A stretch of 64,000 nt of DNA from CAIWHR01 sp963788185 (GCA_963788185.1 CAWBGE010000012.1:1-64000), one strand, 5' to 3'. Positions 33,343 to 46,639 are shown, counted from the stretch's first letter. Translations and numbers: made by a program. The notes: generated by a model not told the origin, from the letters alone.

Positions 33343-34800
33343 GTGCTGACCGGAACCCTCGCCGAACTCTCTGCCGCGCTGCGCGCGAAGACGCTGTCCA
33401 GCGCCGAACTCACGCGCGGGCTGCTCGCCCGCATCGACGCCCTCGATCCCGCGCACAACGCTTTCGTGACCGTCGACGCCGAAGGCGCGCTCGCCGCGGC
33501 GAGCGCCGCCGATGCCGCCCTTGCCGCCGGCAACGCCGGGCCGCTCACCGGCCTGCCGATCGCGCACAAGGACGTGCTGATGACCGCGGGATTGAAGACC
33601 ACCTGCGGCTCGCGGATGCTCGCCGATTTCACCGCGCCCTATGACGCCCACGTGGTGACGTGCCTGAAGCGCGCCGGCACCGTTCTCGTCGGCAAGACCA
33701 ACATGGACGAGTTCGCGATGGGCTCGTCGACCGAGACATCGCACTTCGGTCCGACGAAAAACCCCTGGAACACCGACTGCGTTCCGGGCGGCAGCTCGGG
33801 AGGCTCGGCGGCTGCGGTCGCCGCACGCCTCGTCCCCGGCAGCACCGGCACCGACACCGGCGGATCGATCCGCCAGCCGGCGGCATACACCGGCATCTGC
33901 GGCCTGAAGCCGACCTACGGCATCTGCTCCCGCTACGGGTTGGTGGCGTTCGCGTCCAGCCTCGACCAGGCCGGGCCGTTTGCCCGCACCGCCGAGGACT
34001 GCGCGCTGCTGCTCAATGCCATGGCCGGTCACGACGCGCGCGACTCGACATCGCTCGACCGCCCCGTCGAGGATTACACGCGCGATCTCGCGCGCCCGCT
34101 GGCGGGCCTCACCATCGGATTGCCGAAGCAATATTTCGGCGCCGGCGTGGACGGCGAGGTGGGCGCCGCCGTCGAGACCGCGCTGGCCGAGTTGCGCGCG
34201 CTCGGCGCCTCGACCGTCGAGGTGACGCTGCCCAACACCGGGCTGTCGGTACCCGTCTACTACGTGATCGCGCCTGCCGAGGCGTCGTCGAACCTGTCGC
34301 GCTTCGATGGCGTGCGCTACGGCCACCGCGCGGAGCGATACGCCGATCTCGTCGACATGTACAAGAAGTCGCGGGCCGAAGGCTTCGGCGCCGAGGTCAA
34401 GCGCCGCATTCTCGTCGGCACCTATGTGCTGTCGCACGGCTATTACGACGCGTATTACCTCAAGGCGCAGCAGGTGCGCCGCCTGATCGCCGACGACTTC
34501 CGCCGCGCCTACCGGCAATGCGACGTCATTGCGGGGCCGACCGCGCCCACGGCGGCGTTCCGGCTCGGAGCGATGTCCGAGGATCCGGTGCAGATGTACC
34601 TCAACGACATCTTCACCGTCGCCGCCAACCTGGCGGGCGCGCCCGCGCTGTCGATTCCCTGCGGCTTCACGACCACGGGCCTGCCCATCGGCCTGCAGCT
34701 GCAGGGCGACTATTTTTCCGAGGCGCGGCTGCTCAACGCGGCGCACCAGTACCAACAGGCGACCGACTGGCATCGCCGCGCGCCGATCCTCCCTTCCTGA
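33343..34800 (+). CDS. gatA: Asp-tRNA(Asn)/Glu-tRNA(Gln) amidotransferase subunit A
   Basis: 485 residues from GTG. Amidase-signature catalytic triad Lys76 (IAHKD), cis-Ser151 and Ser175 (GGSSGGSAAAVAA; GTDTGGSIRQPA). It releases ammonia from glutamine for the GatB kinase/transamidase site. 94 bases after gatC and 16 before gatB. Length is normal for the family. Confidence 0.97.
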   Translation: MLTGTLAELSAALRAKTLSSAELTRGLLARIDALDPAHNAFVTVDAEGALAAASAADAALAAGNAGPLTGLPIAHKDVLMTAGLKTTCGSRMLADFTAPYDAHVVTCLKRAGTVLVGKTNMDEFAMGSSTETSHFGPTKNPWNTDCVPGGSSGGSAAAVAARLVPGSTGTDTGGSIRQPAAYTGICGLKPTYGICSRYGLVAFASSLDQAGPFARTAEDCALLLNAMAGHDARDSTSLDRPVEDYTRDLARPLAGLTIGLPKQYFGAGVDGEVGAAVETALAELRALGASTVEVTLPNTGLSVPVYYVIAPAEASSNLSRFDGVRYGHRAERYADLVDMYKKSRAEGFGAEVKRRILVGTYVLSHGYYDAYYLKAQQVRRLIADDFRRAYRQCDVIAGPTAPTAAFRLGAMSEDPVQMYLNDIFTVAANLAGAPALSIPCGFTTTGLPIGLQLQGDYFSEARLLNAAHQYQQATDWHRRAPILPS

Positions 34801-34816
34801 CTTCGGGCCCCTGATC

Positions 34817-36265
34817 ATGAAATGGGAAGTCGTCATCGGCCTCGAGACGCACGCGCAGCTTTCGACGGTCTCGAAGATATTTTCCGGCGCGGCGACCGCG
34901 TTCGGCGCAGCGCCGAACACGCAGGCCGCTGCCGTGGACATCGCGCTGCCGGGCGTGCTGCCGGTGCTGAACATCGGCGCCGTCGAGCGCGCCATCCGCT
35001 TTGGCCTCGCGGTCGGCGCCGCCATCGCGCCGCACAGCATCTTCGCGCGCAAGAATTACTTCTATCCGGACCTCCCCAAGGGCTATCAGATCAGCCAGTA
35101 CGAGATCCCGGTCGTCACCGGCGGGTCGATCTCCATTCCCACACCACAAGGCGAGAAGACCGTCCGGCTCACCCGCGCGCATCTCGAGGAGGACGCGGGC
35201 AAGAGCCTGCACGAGGACTATCACGGGATGACGGGCATCGACCTGAACCGCGCCGGCACGCCGCTGCTCGAGATCGTCACCGAGCCCGATCTCGCGAGTT
35301 CCGACGAGGCCATCGCTTACGCGAAGGCGCTGCACGCGCTGGTGCAATGGATCGGCATCTGCGACGGCAACATGCAGGAAGGCAGTTTCCGCTGCGATGC
35401 AAACGTCTCGGTGCGCCCCGCCGGCGAGACGAAGCTCGGCACCCGCTGCGAAATCAAGAACCTCAACAGCTTTCGGTTCATGCAGCAGGCGATCGATTTC
35501 GAGGTGAAGCGCCAGATTGCGCTGATCGAGGACGGCGGCACCGTCGTCCAGGAAACCCGCCTCTACGATCCCGATCGCAACGAGACGCGGTCGATGCGCA
35601 GCAAGGAAGACGCGCAGGACTACCGCTACTTTCCCGATCCCGACCTGCCGCCGCTGGCCATCGGCGACGACTGGATCGAGCGCGTCCGCGCGGGGATGCC
35701 GGAGTTGCCGGCCGCGATGCAGCAGCGGTTCATGTCCGAATACGCACTTCCGGCGCCGGATGCGGCCGCGCTGACGTCGTCGCGCGGCCTCGCTGCCTAC
35801 TTCGAGGACGCGGTGCGGGCGCTGGGCAGCGGCGGCGCCCACGCAAGACTCGTCGCCAACTGGGTCCAGGGCGACGTCGCTGCGGCGTTGAACCGCGCCG
35901 CGATCGGCATCGACCAGGCGCCGGTGTCCGCGGCGCAGCTCGCGCGCCTGCTCGCCCGGATCATCGACCAGACCATCTCCGGCAAGATCGCCAAGGAAGT
36001 CTTCGACGCCGCATGGGCGGGCGAGCACGCGGGCGATGCCGATGCGATCATCGCCGCGCGCGGCTTGATGCAGATTTCCGACGAAGCGGCCATCGAGAAG
36101 TTCGTCGACGAGGTGCTGGCCGCGAACGCGGCGATGGTTGCGGAATTCAAGGCCGGCAAGGAAAAGGCCTTCAACGCGCTGGTCGGCCAGGCGATGAAGG
36201 CCACCCGGGGCAAGGCCAATCCGGCGCAGGTAAACGCGATCCTCAAGCGCAGGCTGGCAAGCTGA
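34817..36265 (+). CDS. gatB: Asp-tRNA(Asn)/Glu-tRNA(Gln) amidotransferase subunit B
   Basis: 482 residues. WEVVIGLETHAQLST opens the kinase core; FYPDLPKGYQISQYE, HLEEDAGKS, DLNRAGTPLLEIVTEPD and RCEIKNLNSFRFMQQAIDFE are all present. The C-terminal GatB/YqeY tail domain (about 340-482) binds tRNA. The complete gatCAB set implies that Asn-tRNA and/or Gln-tRNA is made indirectly in this organism. Confidence 0.97.
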   Translation: MKWEVVIGLETHAQLSTVSKIFSGAATAFGAAPNTQAAAVDIALPGVLPVLNIGAVERAIRFGLAVGAAIAPHSIFARKNYFYPDLPKGYQISQYEIPVVTGGSISIPTPQGEKTVRLTRAHLEEDAGKSLHEDYHGMTGIDLNRAGTPLLEIVTEPDLASSDEAIAYAKALHALVQWIGICDGNMQEGSFRCDANVSVRPAGETKLGTRCEIKNLNSFRFMQQAIDFEVKRQIALIEDGGTVVQETRLYDPDRNETRSMRSKEDAQDYRYFPDPDLPPLAIGDDWIERVRAGMPELPAAMQQRFMSEYALPAPDAAALTSSRGLAAYFEDAVRALGSGGAHARLVANWVQGDVAAALNRAAIGIDQAPVSAAQLARLLARIIDQTISGKIAKEVFDAAWAGEHAGDADAIIAARGLMQISDEAAIEKFVDEVLAANAAMVAEFKAGKEKAFNALVGQAMKATRGKANPAQVNAILKRRLAS

Positions 36266-36285
36266 GAGGCGGCGAAAGTCGCCTC
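36266..36285. terminator. Hairpin with GAAA tetraloop between convergent genes
   Basis: GAGGCGGC and GTCGCCTC form an 8-bp stem (one G-U pair) closed by GAAA, a GNRA tetraloop when read rightward from gatB. It begins right after the gatB stop and reaches into the stop codon of the minus-strand DUF456 gene. There is no T-run, so it may protect the gatB mRNA 3' end as much as terminate. Confidence 0.5.
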
Positions 36286-36763
36286 AGAACACGAGCGCGG
36301 CGACGAATACGCCGACCATCGCGAACACGATCGCGACTTTCAGCGCCGTTCCCACCAGCGTGCCTATCCAGGTGGCGAGCCCCACCTTGCCGGCGCGCAC
36401 GAGGTCGCGTTCGGCAAGGTACTGTCCGATCGCCGCCCCGGCTAGCGGCATGAACAGGAGACCCCAGAGGCCCGTGAAGACACCCGCCAGCGTCCCCGCG
36501 GCGGCGCCCGCGATGGCCCAGGGACTCGCGCCCACCTTCTTCGCGCCCAGCGCGCCGGCCACGAAATCGGTCGCCCACGCGAGCGCCGTCATCAGCGCGA
36601 GGACGCCCAGCGTCCAGCCGGAGATCCGCGCGTAGCCGTCGATCCAGGCGGCCAGCGCGATGCCGCCGAACACCAGCACCGCCCCCGGAAGCGCGGGCAA
36701 CACCGTGCCGACGACGCCGATCGCGATCAGCGCGATGACAACGATCCACAGCACCAAAGTCAT
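36284..36763 (-). CDS. DUF456-family membrane protein
   Basis: 159 residues, four to five transmembrane helices with many small residues. GVVGTVLPALPGAVLVFGGIALAAW and the Gly-rich WAIAGAAAGTLAGVFTGLWGLLFMPLAGAAIGQYLAERD are typical of DUF456. Function unknown; the glycine-zipper-like helices suggest oligomerisation in the membrane. Convergent with gatB. Confidence 0.92.
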   Translation of the reverse strand: MTLVLWIVVIALIAIGVVGTVLPALPGAVLVFGGIALAAWIDGYARISGWTLGVLALMTALAWATDFVAGALGAKKVGASPWAIAGAAAGTLAGVFTGLWGLLFMPLAGAAIGQYLAERDLVRAGKVGLATWIGTLVGTALKVAIVFAMVGVFVAALVF

Positions 36764-36788
36764 TCGCGCGCCCTGTCTTCGCGGCCGG

Positions 36789-38453
<1,665 letters not shown>

Positions 38454-38551
38454 GGCCAGGTCGGAAGGGGTAGCGACGACGAAGCTGCAATTATCGCAGC
38501 GGAACGCGCCTTTGGGCACGCCCCGTGCGCGGACGCAGAACGGGCGCGCGG

Positions 38552-39274
38552 CTACTTCGGCCGCGCAGCCGCCGGACTCGGGCCGTTGCGGCCGGCGTCA
38601 CCCGCGGACGCGGGCGTTGCGGCAAGCTTCAATTCGCGCCAGCGTGCGCGATCGGTTTCGTACCGGGCGGTTGTCGCCGCACGTTCGGCGCGCTTCTGGG
38701 TGATGAGATTGGCCTGGCGTTCGAGTTCGGCGGCGATGCTTTCGAGCTCTCGATCCAGCACCGGCGGAACCGGCTTGTCACGGTACGCGGCCCGGCGCGC
38801 CTCGACTTCGGTACGGCGCTTGCCCAGCTGCTCGGTGTAAGCCTGCGCCGAGGCCAGCGCGGCCTCGATGGTCGCCAGCGTGCGATCGCGCGCCAGGTCG
38901 ATTTCGCCTTCGTTGACATACGAGGCGAGCAGCGCGCGGTCGCGGCGCTCGGCGTCGTCCCTTTGCCTCGCCGTCTGGCGCACACGCTCCTCTTCCGCCA
39001 TGCGCGCCCGCTGCTGCTCGGGGGTGGGAGGGGGTGCGGTGCGGCGAAGGGGAAGGCCTTCCTTGCTGAGTTCGGTCGTCCCCTTGTTGAGGGCTTCCGG
39101 CGGCAGCTTGTCGCTGTAGTGGACCACGCCCTTGTCATCGACCCATTTGTAGGTGGCTGCGACCGCGGCCTGCGCGCCGGCGGCAAGTGCCGCGGCAAAC
39201 AGCACGAGGGTGGCTATGCGCGATCGCGCGCACGCAACCCGACCCGGCGCCGCTCCGCGATGCGTCCTCGACAT
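38552..39274 (-). CDS. DUF4124 exported protein with coiled coil
   Basis: About 240 residues. Basic N-terminus and hydrophobic signal (LVLFAAALAAGAQAAVAA), then the DUF4124 motif TYKWVDDKGVVHYSDKLPPEA, and a long charged coiled coil (Arg/Glu/Ala-rich, about 75-210). DUF4124 domains are short periplasmic modules common in beta- and gammaproteobacteria with unknown ligand. The exact start (39274 or 39295) is unclear. Confidence 0.85.
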   Translation of the reverse strand: MSRTHRGAAPGRVACARSRIATLVLFAAALAAGAQAAVAATYKWVDDKGVVHYSDKLPPEALNKGTTELSKEGLPLRRTAPPPTPEQQRARMAEEERVRQTARQRDDAERRDRALLASYVNEGEIDLARDRTLATIEAALASAQAYTEQLGKRRTEVEARRAAYRDKPVPPVLDRELESIAAELERQANLITQKRAERAATTARYETDRARWRELKLAATPASAGDAGRNGPSPAAARPK

Positions 39275-39350
39275 CTGCTGCCTGCTCCACTTCACTTCAC
39301 AGCGCTCCGTTGTGCTGCGCTTGCCCTGTATGCACGGCCCTTCGCCGACT

Positions 39351-39998
39351 TCATGCCCCGGCGACGCCGTACGTCGCCCGGTAGGCTTCGACGGCCGCCA
39401 GCTGCGGACCGAGCCGCGGCTCGCTCGCGATGAAGCGCGTCAAGTCCGCGAGCGTCGCGATGGCGATCACGGGGATGCCGTAATCGCGCGCCAGCTCCTG
39501 CACCGCCGAGGTCTCACCGCGACCCCGCTCCATCCGATCGAACGCGATCAGCACGCCGACCGGCTGCGCGCCCTCGCGGCGGATCAGCTCGATCGACTCG
39601 CGTTTGGCGCCGCCATCGGTGATGACGTCGTCGACGATCATCACTCGTCCCGCAAGTTTGGCGCCAACGATGGAGCCGCCCTCGCCATGATCCTTGGCTT
39701 CCTTCCGGTTGAAGCTGAACGGCAGATTCTGCCCTTTTTCGGCCAGGGCAATCGCCGTCGCCGCCGCCAGGGTGATGCCCTTGTACGCCGGTCCGAACAA
39801 CTGATCGCAGGCGACGCCCGAAGCCAGCAGCGCCTGGGCATAGAAGTGCCCGAGCTGCCGCAGGCTTTCGCCGTCGTCGAACAATCCGGTGTTGAAGAAA
39901 TACGGCGTCTGGCGGCCCGCCTTGGTAACGAATTGCCCAAAACGTAGCACGTCACGTGCCAGCGCAAAGGCCAGGAACTGCTGGCGAAAATCAATCAT
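39351..39998 (-). CDS. pyrE: Orotate phosphoribosyltransferase
   Basis: 215 residues. Makes orotidine 5'-phosphate from orotate and PRPP. PRPP-binding motif VMIVDDVITDGGAKRES, the flexible loop FNRKEAKDHGEGG, and FGPAYKGITLAAATAIAL are all present. ATG 39998 begins MIDFRQQFLAFAL, the normal family start. Divergent from exodeoxyribonuclease III across 123 bases. Confidence 0.97.
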   Translation of the reverse strand: MIDFRQQFLAFALARDVLRFGQFVTKAGRQTPYFFNTGLFDDGESLRQLGHFYAQALLASGVACDQLFGPAYKGITLAAATAIALAEKGQNLPFSFNRKEAKDHGEGGSIVGAKLAGRVMIVDDVITDGGAKRESIELIRREGAQPVGVLIAFDRMERGRGETSAVQELARDYGIPVIAIATLADLTRFIASEPRLGPQLAAVEAYRATYGVAGA

Positions 39999-40121
39999 CA
40001 CGTTTCCACTCGATGGCGGTCGGTCGGAGTATACCGTCCGCGCCGCGGCGAGCCCCGGACGAGCGTGTACACTCGCGGCTTCCGATTTTCTTCCCGCGGC
40101 CGGCCGGCCGCATCGTCGTCG

Positions 40122-40904
40122 ATGCGCGTCATCACCCTCAACGTCAACGGCATCCGCTCCGCCGAGCGCCGGGGACTCGCCCGCTGGCTCGCCCGCGCCG
40201 AACCCTGGGACGTCGTCTGCCTGCAGGAGATCAAGGCCACCGTCGACGACGTTCCGCGCCCGATGCGCGCACCGCGACGCTCGCACGCGGCGTTCTTCCC
40301 GGCGCTGCGCAAGGGCTACAGCGGGGTCGCCACCTATGTCAAGGCGATGCCGCGTTTCGCCACCGGCTTCGGAGTTCCTGAATTCGACGCCGAGGGCCGC
40401 TATCTCGAGGCGCATTACGACGGCCTCACCGTCGTCAATCTCTACCTACCCTCGGGATCGAGTGGGCCGCACCGGCAGGAGTCCAAGTTCCGCTTTCTCG
40501 ATGCGTTCCTGCCCCACCTTGCCCGGCTGCGCGAAAGCGGGCGCGAGTTGCTGCTCTGCGGCGACTGGAACATCGCGCACCAGCCCATCGACCTCAGGAA
40601 CTGGCGCAGCAACCAGAAGAATTCGGGCTTCCTGCCGGAGGAGCGCGCGTGGCTCACCCGGGTCTTCGACGAGCTCGGCTTCGTCGACGTCTTCCGGCGC
40701 CTCGACCCCCGTCCCGATCAATACACCTGGTGGTCGAATCGCGGGCAGGCGTGGGAGAAGAACGTCGGCTGGCGCATCGACTACCAGATCGCCACGCCCA
40801 GGCTCGCGGCCAGCGCGACCGCGGCGAAAATCTACGTCAACCGGCGCTTCTCCGACCACGCGCCGCTGATCATCGACTACGACTGGAGCCCCGCGGGGGC
40901 CTGA
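40122..40904 (+). CDS. xthA: Exodeoxyribonuclease III / AP endonuclease
   Basis: 260 residues. Endonuclease/exonuclease/phosphatase fold: TLNVNGIRSAERRG, CLQEIKA (catalytic Glu), LYLPSG, GDWNIAH (Asp/Asn), TWWSNRGQAWEKNVGWRIDY and SDHAPL (catalytic Asp-His). Cleaves at abasic sites. The Val-Asn-Leu-Tyr-Leu-Pro and Asn-Val-Gly-Trp-Arg patterns match the ExoIII/XthA branch. ATG 40122 starts at the first strand. Confidence 0.95.
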   Translation: MRVITLNVNGIRSAERRGLARWLARAEPWDVVCLQEIKATVDDVPRPMRAPRRSHAAFFPALRKGYSGVATYVKAMPRFATGFGVPEFDAEGRYLEAHYDGLTVVNLYLPSGSSGPHRQESKFRFLDAFLPHLARLRESGRELLLCGDWNIAHQPIDLRNWRSNQKNSGFLPEERAWLTRVFDELGFVDVFRRLDPRPDQYTWWSNRGQAWEKNVGWRIDYQIATPRLAASATAAKIYVNRRFSDHAPLIIDYDWSPAGA

Positions 40905-40910
40905 TCCGGC

Positions 40911-42838
<1,928 letters not shown>

Positions 42839-42842
<4 letters not shown>

Positions 42843-43606
42843 GCGAATCGGCCGTCACCTGCGCCGGGGCGATGAAACAGGTAGACGCCGAAACCCAGCG
42901 TATCGCGACCCCAGCGCAGATACGCATCGCGCCAGCCGCGAATCCGTTCCAGCATCGCGGGCACTTCGGGATCGTCGGGCTGCTCGCGCGCATAGCGCTC
43001 GATCGATCGGCTGTACTTCCACTCGTACTCGTCCCACTCGTCTTGCGATGCGGTGGCCGCGTGCATCGGGATCAGCCCGGCGTCGATGCCGGCGGCGACG
43101 TTGCCGCGATGGTTGAGGTACTGCGACTCGGCCCCGCCCAGGAACGCGAGGTAGTCGGCCGCCGGTTTCTGCCTCCAATAGCCCTCGCCCACGATCAGGT
43201 AGCCGCCGGCACGCGTCCAGCCGCGGAGCTTGGCGTAGATGCCCGGCATGCCCCCGGCGATGCCGCCTGCGCCCATCATCACGGTCAGGTGGAAAGTCTC
43301 GGGATCCGCTTCGTACTGGCCGATGTCCATGTCGTCGAGGTGCAGCCGCCCGAGCGCGCCGGTCCATTCGGCACGCTCGCGCGCGGCATCGAGCATCAAC
43401 GAGGAATTGTCGATCGCGATCACCGAGGCGCCGAAACGCTCGATGATCCGCAGTGCGAGCTCGCCCCGGCCGCAACCCAGGTCCAGCACCCGCGAGTTCG
43501 GCTCGAGCGGCAGCAGATCGAGCAAACGCTCGATCTTGGCCGACGAGACGGGGTTGCAGTAGTCGTGGTCGCGGTGCGCGATGGCGCTGAATTTCTGCCG
43601 GTTCAT
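42839..43606 (-). CDS. SAM-dependent methyltransferase
   Basis: 255 residues. Class I Rossmann motif I VLDLGCGRGELALRI (about 40-54), acidic loop VIAIDNSS, post-motifs LVMMGAGGIAGG-like region and YLIVGEGYWRQKP. The start FSAIAHRDHDYCNPVS and the RWGRDTLGFGVYLF end define a small family without an assigned substrate. Its ATG overlaps the ampG stop by four bases, so it is translationally coupled to the muropeptide permease gene. Confidence 0.85.
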
Positions 43607-44901
43607 GCCGTGGTCTCCCGTTTCGTTCGACCGCCACCCGCCGGTTCGGTCCAGGGGGCGATACGCAAGAGTAGTGCCATCCCGGGCAGAGCAAGCGCGG
43701 TGCAGATCAGAAAGAATGCGAACCAGCCCGTCTGCTCGACGATCCACCCGGTCGATGCATTGACGACCGTGCGCGGCAGCGCGGCCAGGCTCGTGAAAAG
43801 TGCGAGCTGGGTGGCCGTATAGCGGGGATCGGTCGCGCGCGCGATGAAGGCGATGAAGGCCGCGGTCCCCAGCCCCACGCCCAGCGCCTCGAACGCGATG
43901 ACGCCCGCGAGCAGCAGCGTGTCGGGCCGATGCACCCAGGCGAGCCACGCGAAGCCCAGGATCGACACCACCTGGACGACGCCGAATATCCACAGGCCGC
44001 GGTTGATGCCGAGCCTCAGCATCCACAGACCGCCCAGCATGCCGCCGATCACGCTCGCCCACAGCCCCGCGTTCTTGGCGACGATGCCGATCTGCGACTT
44101 GGTGAAGCCCATGTCGAGGTAGAACGGCGTCGCCAGTGCCGTCGCCATGCTGTCACCCAGCTTGTAGAGGAAGATGAACAGCAGCACCAGCAACGCCTGG
44201 CGCCAGCCATCGCGGCGGATGAACTCGCGGAAGGGCTCGACGACGGCGTCGGCGAGCGTGCGCGGACCCTTGCGGGCGAGCAGCGGCTCGTCGATCGCCA
44301 GCGTCAGCAGCACCCCCGGCAGCATGAACAGCGCGGTGATCCAGAACACCGCGGACCACGGCAGGTGGTCGGCGAGGATCAGCGCCAGCGCACCGGGAAT
44401 GAGGCTCGAGATCCGGTACGCGTTGACGTGGATCGCGTTGCCGAGTCCCAGCTCGACGTCGGGCAGGATCTCGCGCCGGAAGGCGTCGAGCACGATGTCC
44501 TGGCTGGCACTGAAGAACGCCACCGCTGTCGCAACGTAGGCGATGGTCCAGATGTCGAGCTGCGGGTTGAACCGGCCGAAGGCGGGAATGGAGGCGAGCA
44601 GCAGCAGCTGCGTGGCGAGCATCCAGCCGCGGCGGCGGCCCAGCAGCGGAAGGGCGTACCGGTCGATCAGCGGCGACCAGAGGAATTTCCACGTGTAGGG
44701 CAGCTGGATCAGCGCGAAAAGCCCGATCGCCTTCAGGTCGACGTGCTCGGAGCGCAGCCACGCCGGCAACAGGTTGATCAGCAGATAAAGCGGCAGGCCC
44801 GACGAGAATCCGGTGAAGATGCAGATCAGCATCCGCCGGTTCAGGAGCGCTTCGCGCCAGGTCGGTGCCGGCGGCGCAGCGGAAGCGGTGGCGTCGGTCA
44901 T
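43603..44901 (-). CDS. ampG: Muropeptide permease AmpG (MFS)
   Basis: 432 residues, about 12 transmembrane helices. AmpG landmarks near the N-terminus: FTGFSSGLPLYLLINLLPAWLR, LPYTWKFLWSPLIDRYALPLLGRRRGWML, and FFSASQDIVLDAFRREILPD. Imports anhydro-muropeptides for peptidoglycan recycling. Starts MTDATASAAPPAPTWREALL. Leads a two-gene unit with the methyltransferase. Confidence 0.94.
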   Translation of the reverse strand: MTDATASAAPPAPTWREALLNRRMLICIFTGFSSGLPLYLLINLLPAWLRSEHVDLKAIGLFALIQLPYTWKFLWSPLIDRYALPLLGRRRGWMLATQLLLLASIPAFGRFNPQLDIWTIAYVATAVAFFSASQDIVLDAFRREILPDVELGLGNAIHVNAYRISSLIPGALALILADHLPWSAVFWITALFMLPGVLLTLAIDEPLLARKGPRTLADAVVEPFREFIRRDGWRQALLVLLFIFLYKLGDSMATALATPFYLDMGFTKSQIGIVAKNAGLWASVIGGMLGGLWMLRLGINRGLWIFGVVQVVSILGFAWLAWVHRPDTLLLAGVIAFEALGVGLGTAAFIAFIARATDPRYTATQLALFTSLAALPRTVVNASTGWIVEQTGWFAFFLICTALALPGMALLLRIAPWTEPAGGGRTKRETTA

Positions 44902-45213
44902 GCCGGATTGTAGCGGGAGTGCGGCGGCGGTCGTGAATCAGGCGCAGGCCGCGGCGTTCGCCATCGTAATTCGAGTCGGATGCGGGCAGATCGTCGCCGA
45001 CGCGCAGGAATAACCCGTCTTCCGGGAAGGATTCCTTCACGGCGATGCCCGACGGCGCTTTCAGCCTGCCGACCGGGTCGCGCCGACGCGTGATGGCGTC
45101 GAACTTCGACATTCGCTGGCGTTGAATCGCCTGTCGGCCTACATTGGCCTTGGTGAGCATCGGATCGGCCGGCGAGCGCATCATGGCCCGACGATGCGGG
45201 ACAGGAGCATGGG
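44902..45213. other. Intergenic region between ampG and the EAL gene
   Basis: A 312-bp divergent gap. On the minus strand a frame beginning MSKFDAITRRRDPVGRL (about 45110) runs without a stop into the ampG coding region in another frame. Its first 60 residues look somewhat protein-like, but it has no stop of its own before ampG and no clear ribosome-binding site. No sure promoter boxes were seen. Confidence 0.35.
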
Positions 45214-45987
45214 ATGATCGACCACCGGATAGCGCAGCTCACCGCCTGGTATCAGCCTATCGTCGATCTCAACACCGGCAAGGTGTCGGGATGCGAGGTC
45301 CTGAGCCGCATCGTCGCGGCGGACGGTTCGGCCGGATCGGCGGCCGCCTTGATGGACGAGTTCGAGCGGGAGCCGGAGGTGCAATACGCGCTGATCCGCA
45401 AGCTGCTCGAGTCGATCCACCGCGAGATCGTTCCGGTCTTTGCGCGACACCCCGACTTCTACGTGAGCGTGAACATTCCGCCCTCGGTGTTCGGAACCGG
45501 TCGTATCGCGCCGATGCTGTCCGAACTCGATCTCGACCCGTGGCGGACGCGACTGGTGGTGGAGTTGACGGAGCGGCAAGCCCTTTGCGATCTCGGACGG
45601 GCGGCCATCGGCACCGCGCGATCGCTGGGCATCGCCGTGGCGCTGGACGACTTCGGCACCGGCCACAGCGGGCTGTCACAGATCGTCGGTCTCGATCTCG
45701 ACATTCTGAAGATCGATCGCAGCCTGCTCATCTCCATTATCGAAAACCCGACGGCAGCGCGGATGCTGCGCGGCATCGTAGGCCTTGCGGCGGCATTGCG
45801 CCTGCGCACCGTCGCGGAGGGCGTAGAGACCTGGGAGCACGCTTTCTTCCTGCGTGCGGCCGGCGTCGATTACGGCCAGGGATTTTTCTGGAGCAGGGCG
45901 GTCCCCGGTGCCGAGATCGAAGCGCTGCTGCAGCGCGGATTCGCGCACAGCCTGGAGCGGCCGTCGGCCCGGCAGGACGCGCGCTGA
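45214..45987 (+). CDS. Stand-alone EAL-domain c-di-GMP phosphodiesterase
   Basis: 257 residues, nearly all EAL domain. The signature is EVL (residues 28-30) in place of EAL, with the metal-binding Glu kept. Other active-site elements are intact: VNIPPS (Asn), VELTERQ (Glu), LDDFGTGHSGL (Asp-Asp), LKIDRS (Lys), AEGVET (Glu) and YGQGFFWSR (Gln). Probably hydrolyses c-di-GMP. No sensor, GGDEF or membrane segment, so it is a soluble single-domain enzyme. Confidence 0.92.
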   Translation: MIDHRIAQLTAWYQPIVDLNTGKVSGCEVLSRIVAADGSAGSAAALMDEFEREPEVQYALIRKLLESIHREIVPVFARHPDFYVSVNIPPSVFGTGRIAPMLSELDLDPWRTRLVVELTERQALCDLGRAAIGTARSLGIAVALDDFGTGHSGLSQIVGLDLDILKIDRSLLISIIENPTAARMLRGIVGLAAALRLRTVAEGVETWEHAFFLRAAGVDYGQGFFWSRAVPGAEIEALLQRGFAHSLERPSARQDAR

Positions 45988-46021
45988 GCGCACTGCGTCT
46001 GCCAAGCCCAATCGGGGCAAC

Positions 46022-46639
46022 TCAGGCGCGGCGGAATCGGTAGATCGCCAGTTCGCCCAGAAGATTGGGCAGGCGCGCGACTTCCCGGCCCTGCGCCAGC
46101 ACCACGCGATTCTCGATCGTGCAGTCGCGCTCGGCCAGAAATGCGTCGAAATCGGCCACCGTGCACAGGTGGATGTTCGGCGTGTCGTACCACTGGTAGG
46201 GCAGCGATTTCGACACCGGCATCCGCCCCTTCAGGATCTGCAGCCGATGCGTCCAGTGGCCGAAGTTCGGGAAGGTGACGATGGCATCGCGGCCCACACG
46301 CAGCATTTCGGTGACGATCGCCTCGGTGTGACGCATCGCCTGCAGCGTCTGCGACAGGATCACGCAATCGAACGAAGCGTCCTCGAAGCCCGCCAGCCCG
46401 GATTCGAGGTCGCTCTGCAACACGTTGATGTTGTTCCTGACGCAGGCAAGCACCCCGGCGTTGTCGATCTCGATGCCGTAGCCGGTGGCGCTGCGCTCCC
46501 GTTTGAGCCAGGCGAGCAGACTGCCGTCGCCGCAGCCCAGGTCCAGCACCCGCGCGCCGCGGGCGATCCACGGCGCGATGATGGCGAAGTCGGCGCGGCC
46601 GGCGGCAGCCGCGGCGGAGGGTTGATAAGCGTCGCTCAT
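46022..46639 (-). CDS. metW: Methionine biosynthesis protein MetW
   Basis: 205 residues, methyltransferase fold. VLDLGCGDGSLLAWL, GYGIEID, VILSQTLQAMRHTEAIVTEMLRVGRDAIVTFPNFGHW and MPVSKSLPYQWYDTPNIHLCT are the hallmark MetW blocks. It works with MetX in the acylation step of methionine synthesis. Its start overlaps the metX stop (ATGA), giving a coupled metX-metW pair. Confidence 0.96.
   Translation of the reverse strand: MSDAYQPSAAAAAGRADFAIIAPWIARGARVLDLGCGDGSLLAWLKRERSATGYGIEIDNAGVLACVRNNINVLQSDLESGLAGFEDASFDCVILSQTLQAMRHTEAIVTEMLRVGRDAIVTFPNFGHWTHRLQILKGRMPVSKSLPYQWYDTPNIHLCTVADFDAFLAERDCTIENRVVLAQGREVARLPNLLGELAIYRFRRA

Noticed and set aside
44898..45184. Possible small gene upstream of ampG on the minus strand (MSKFDAITRRR...)
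   Set aside because: The frame has no stop before it enters ampG in another frame and no clear start signal; kept only as a remark in the region note.
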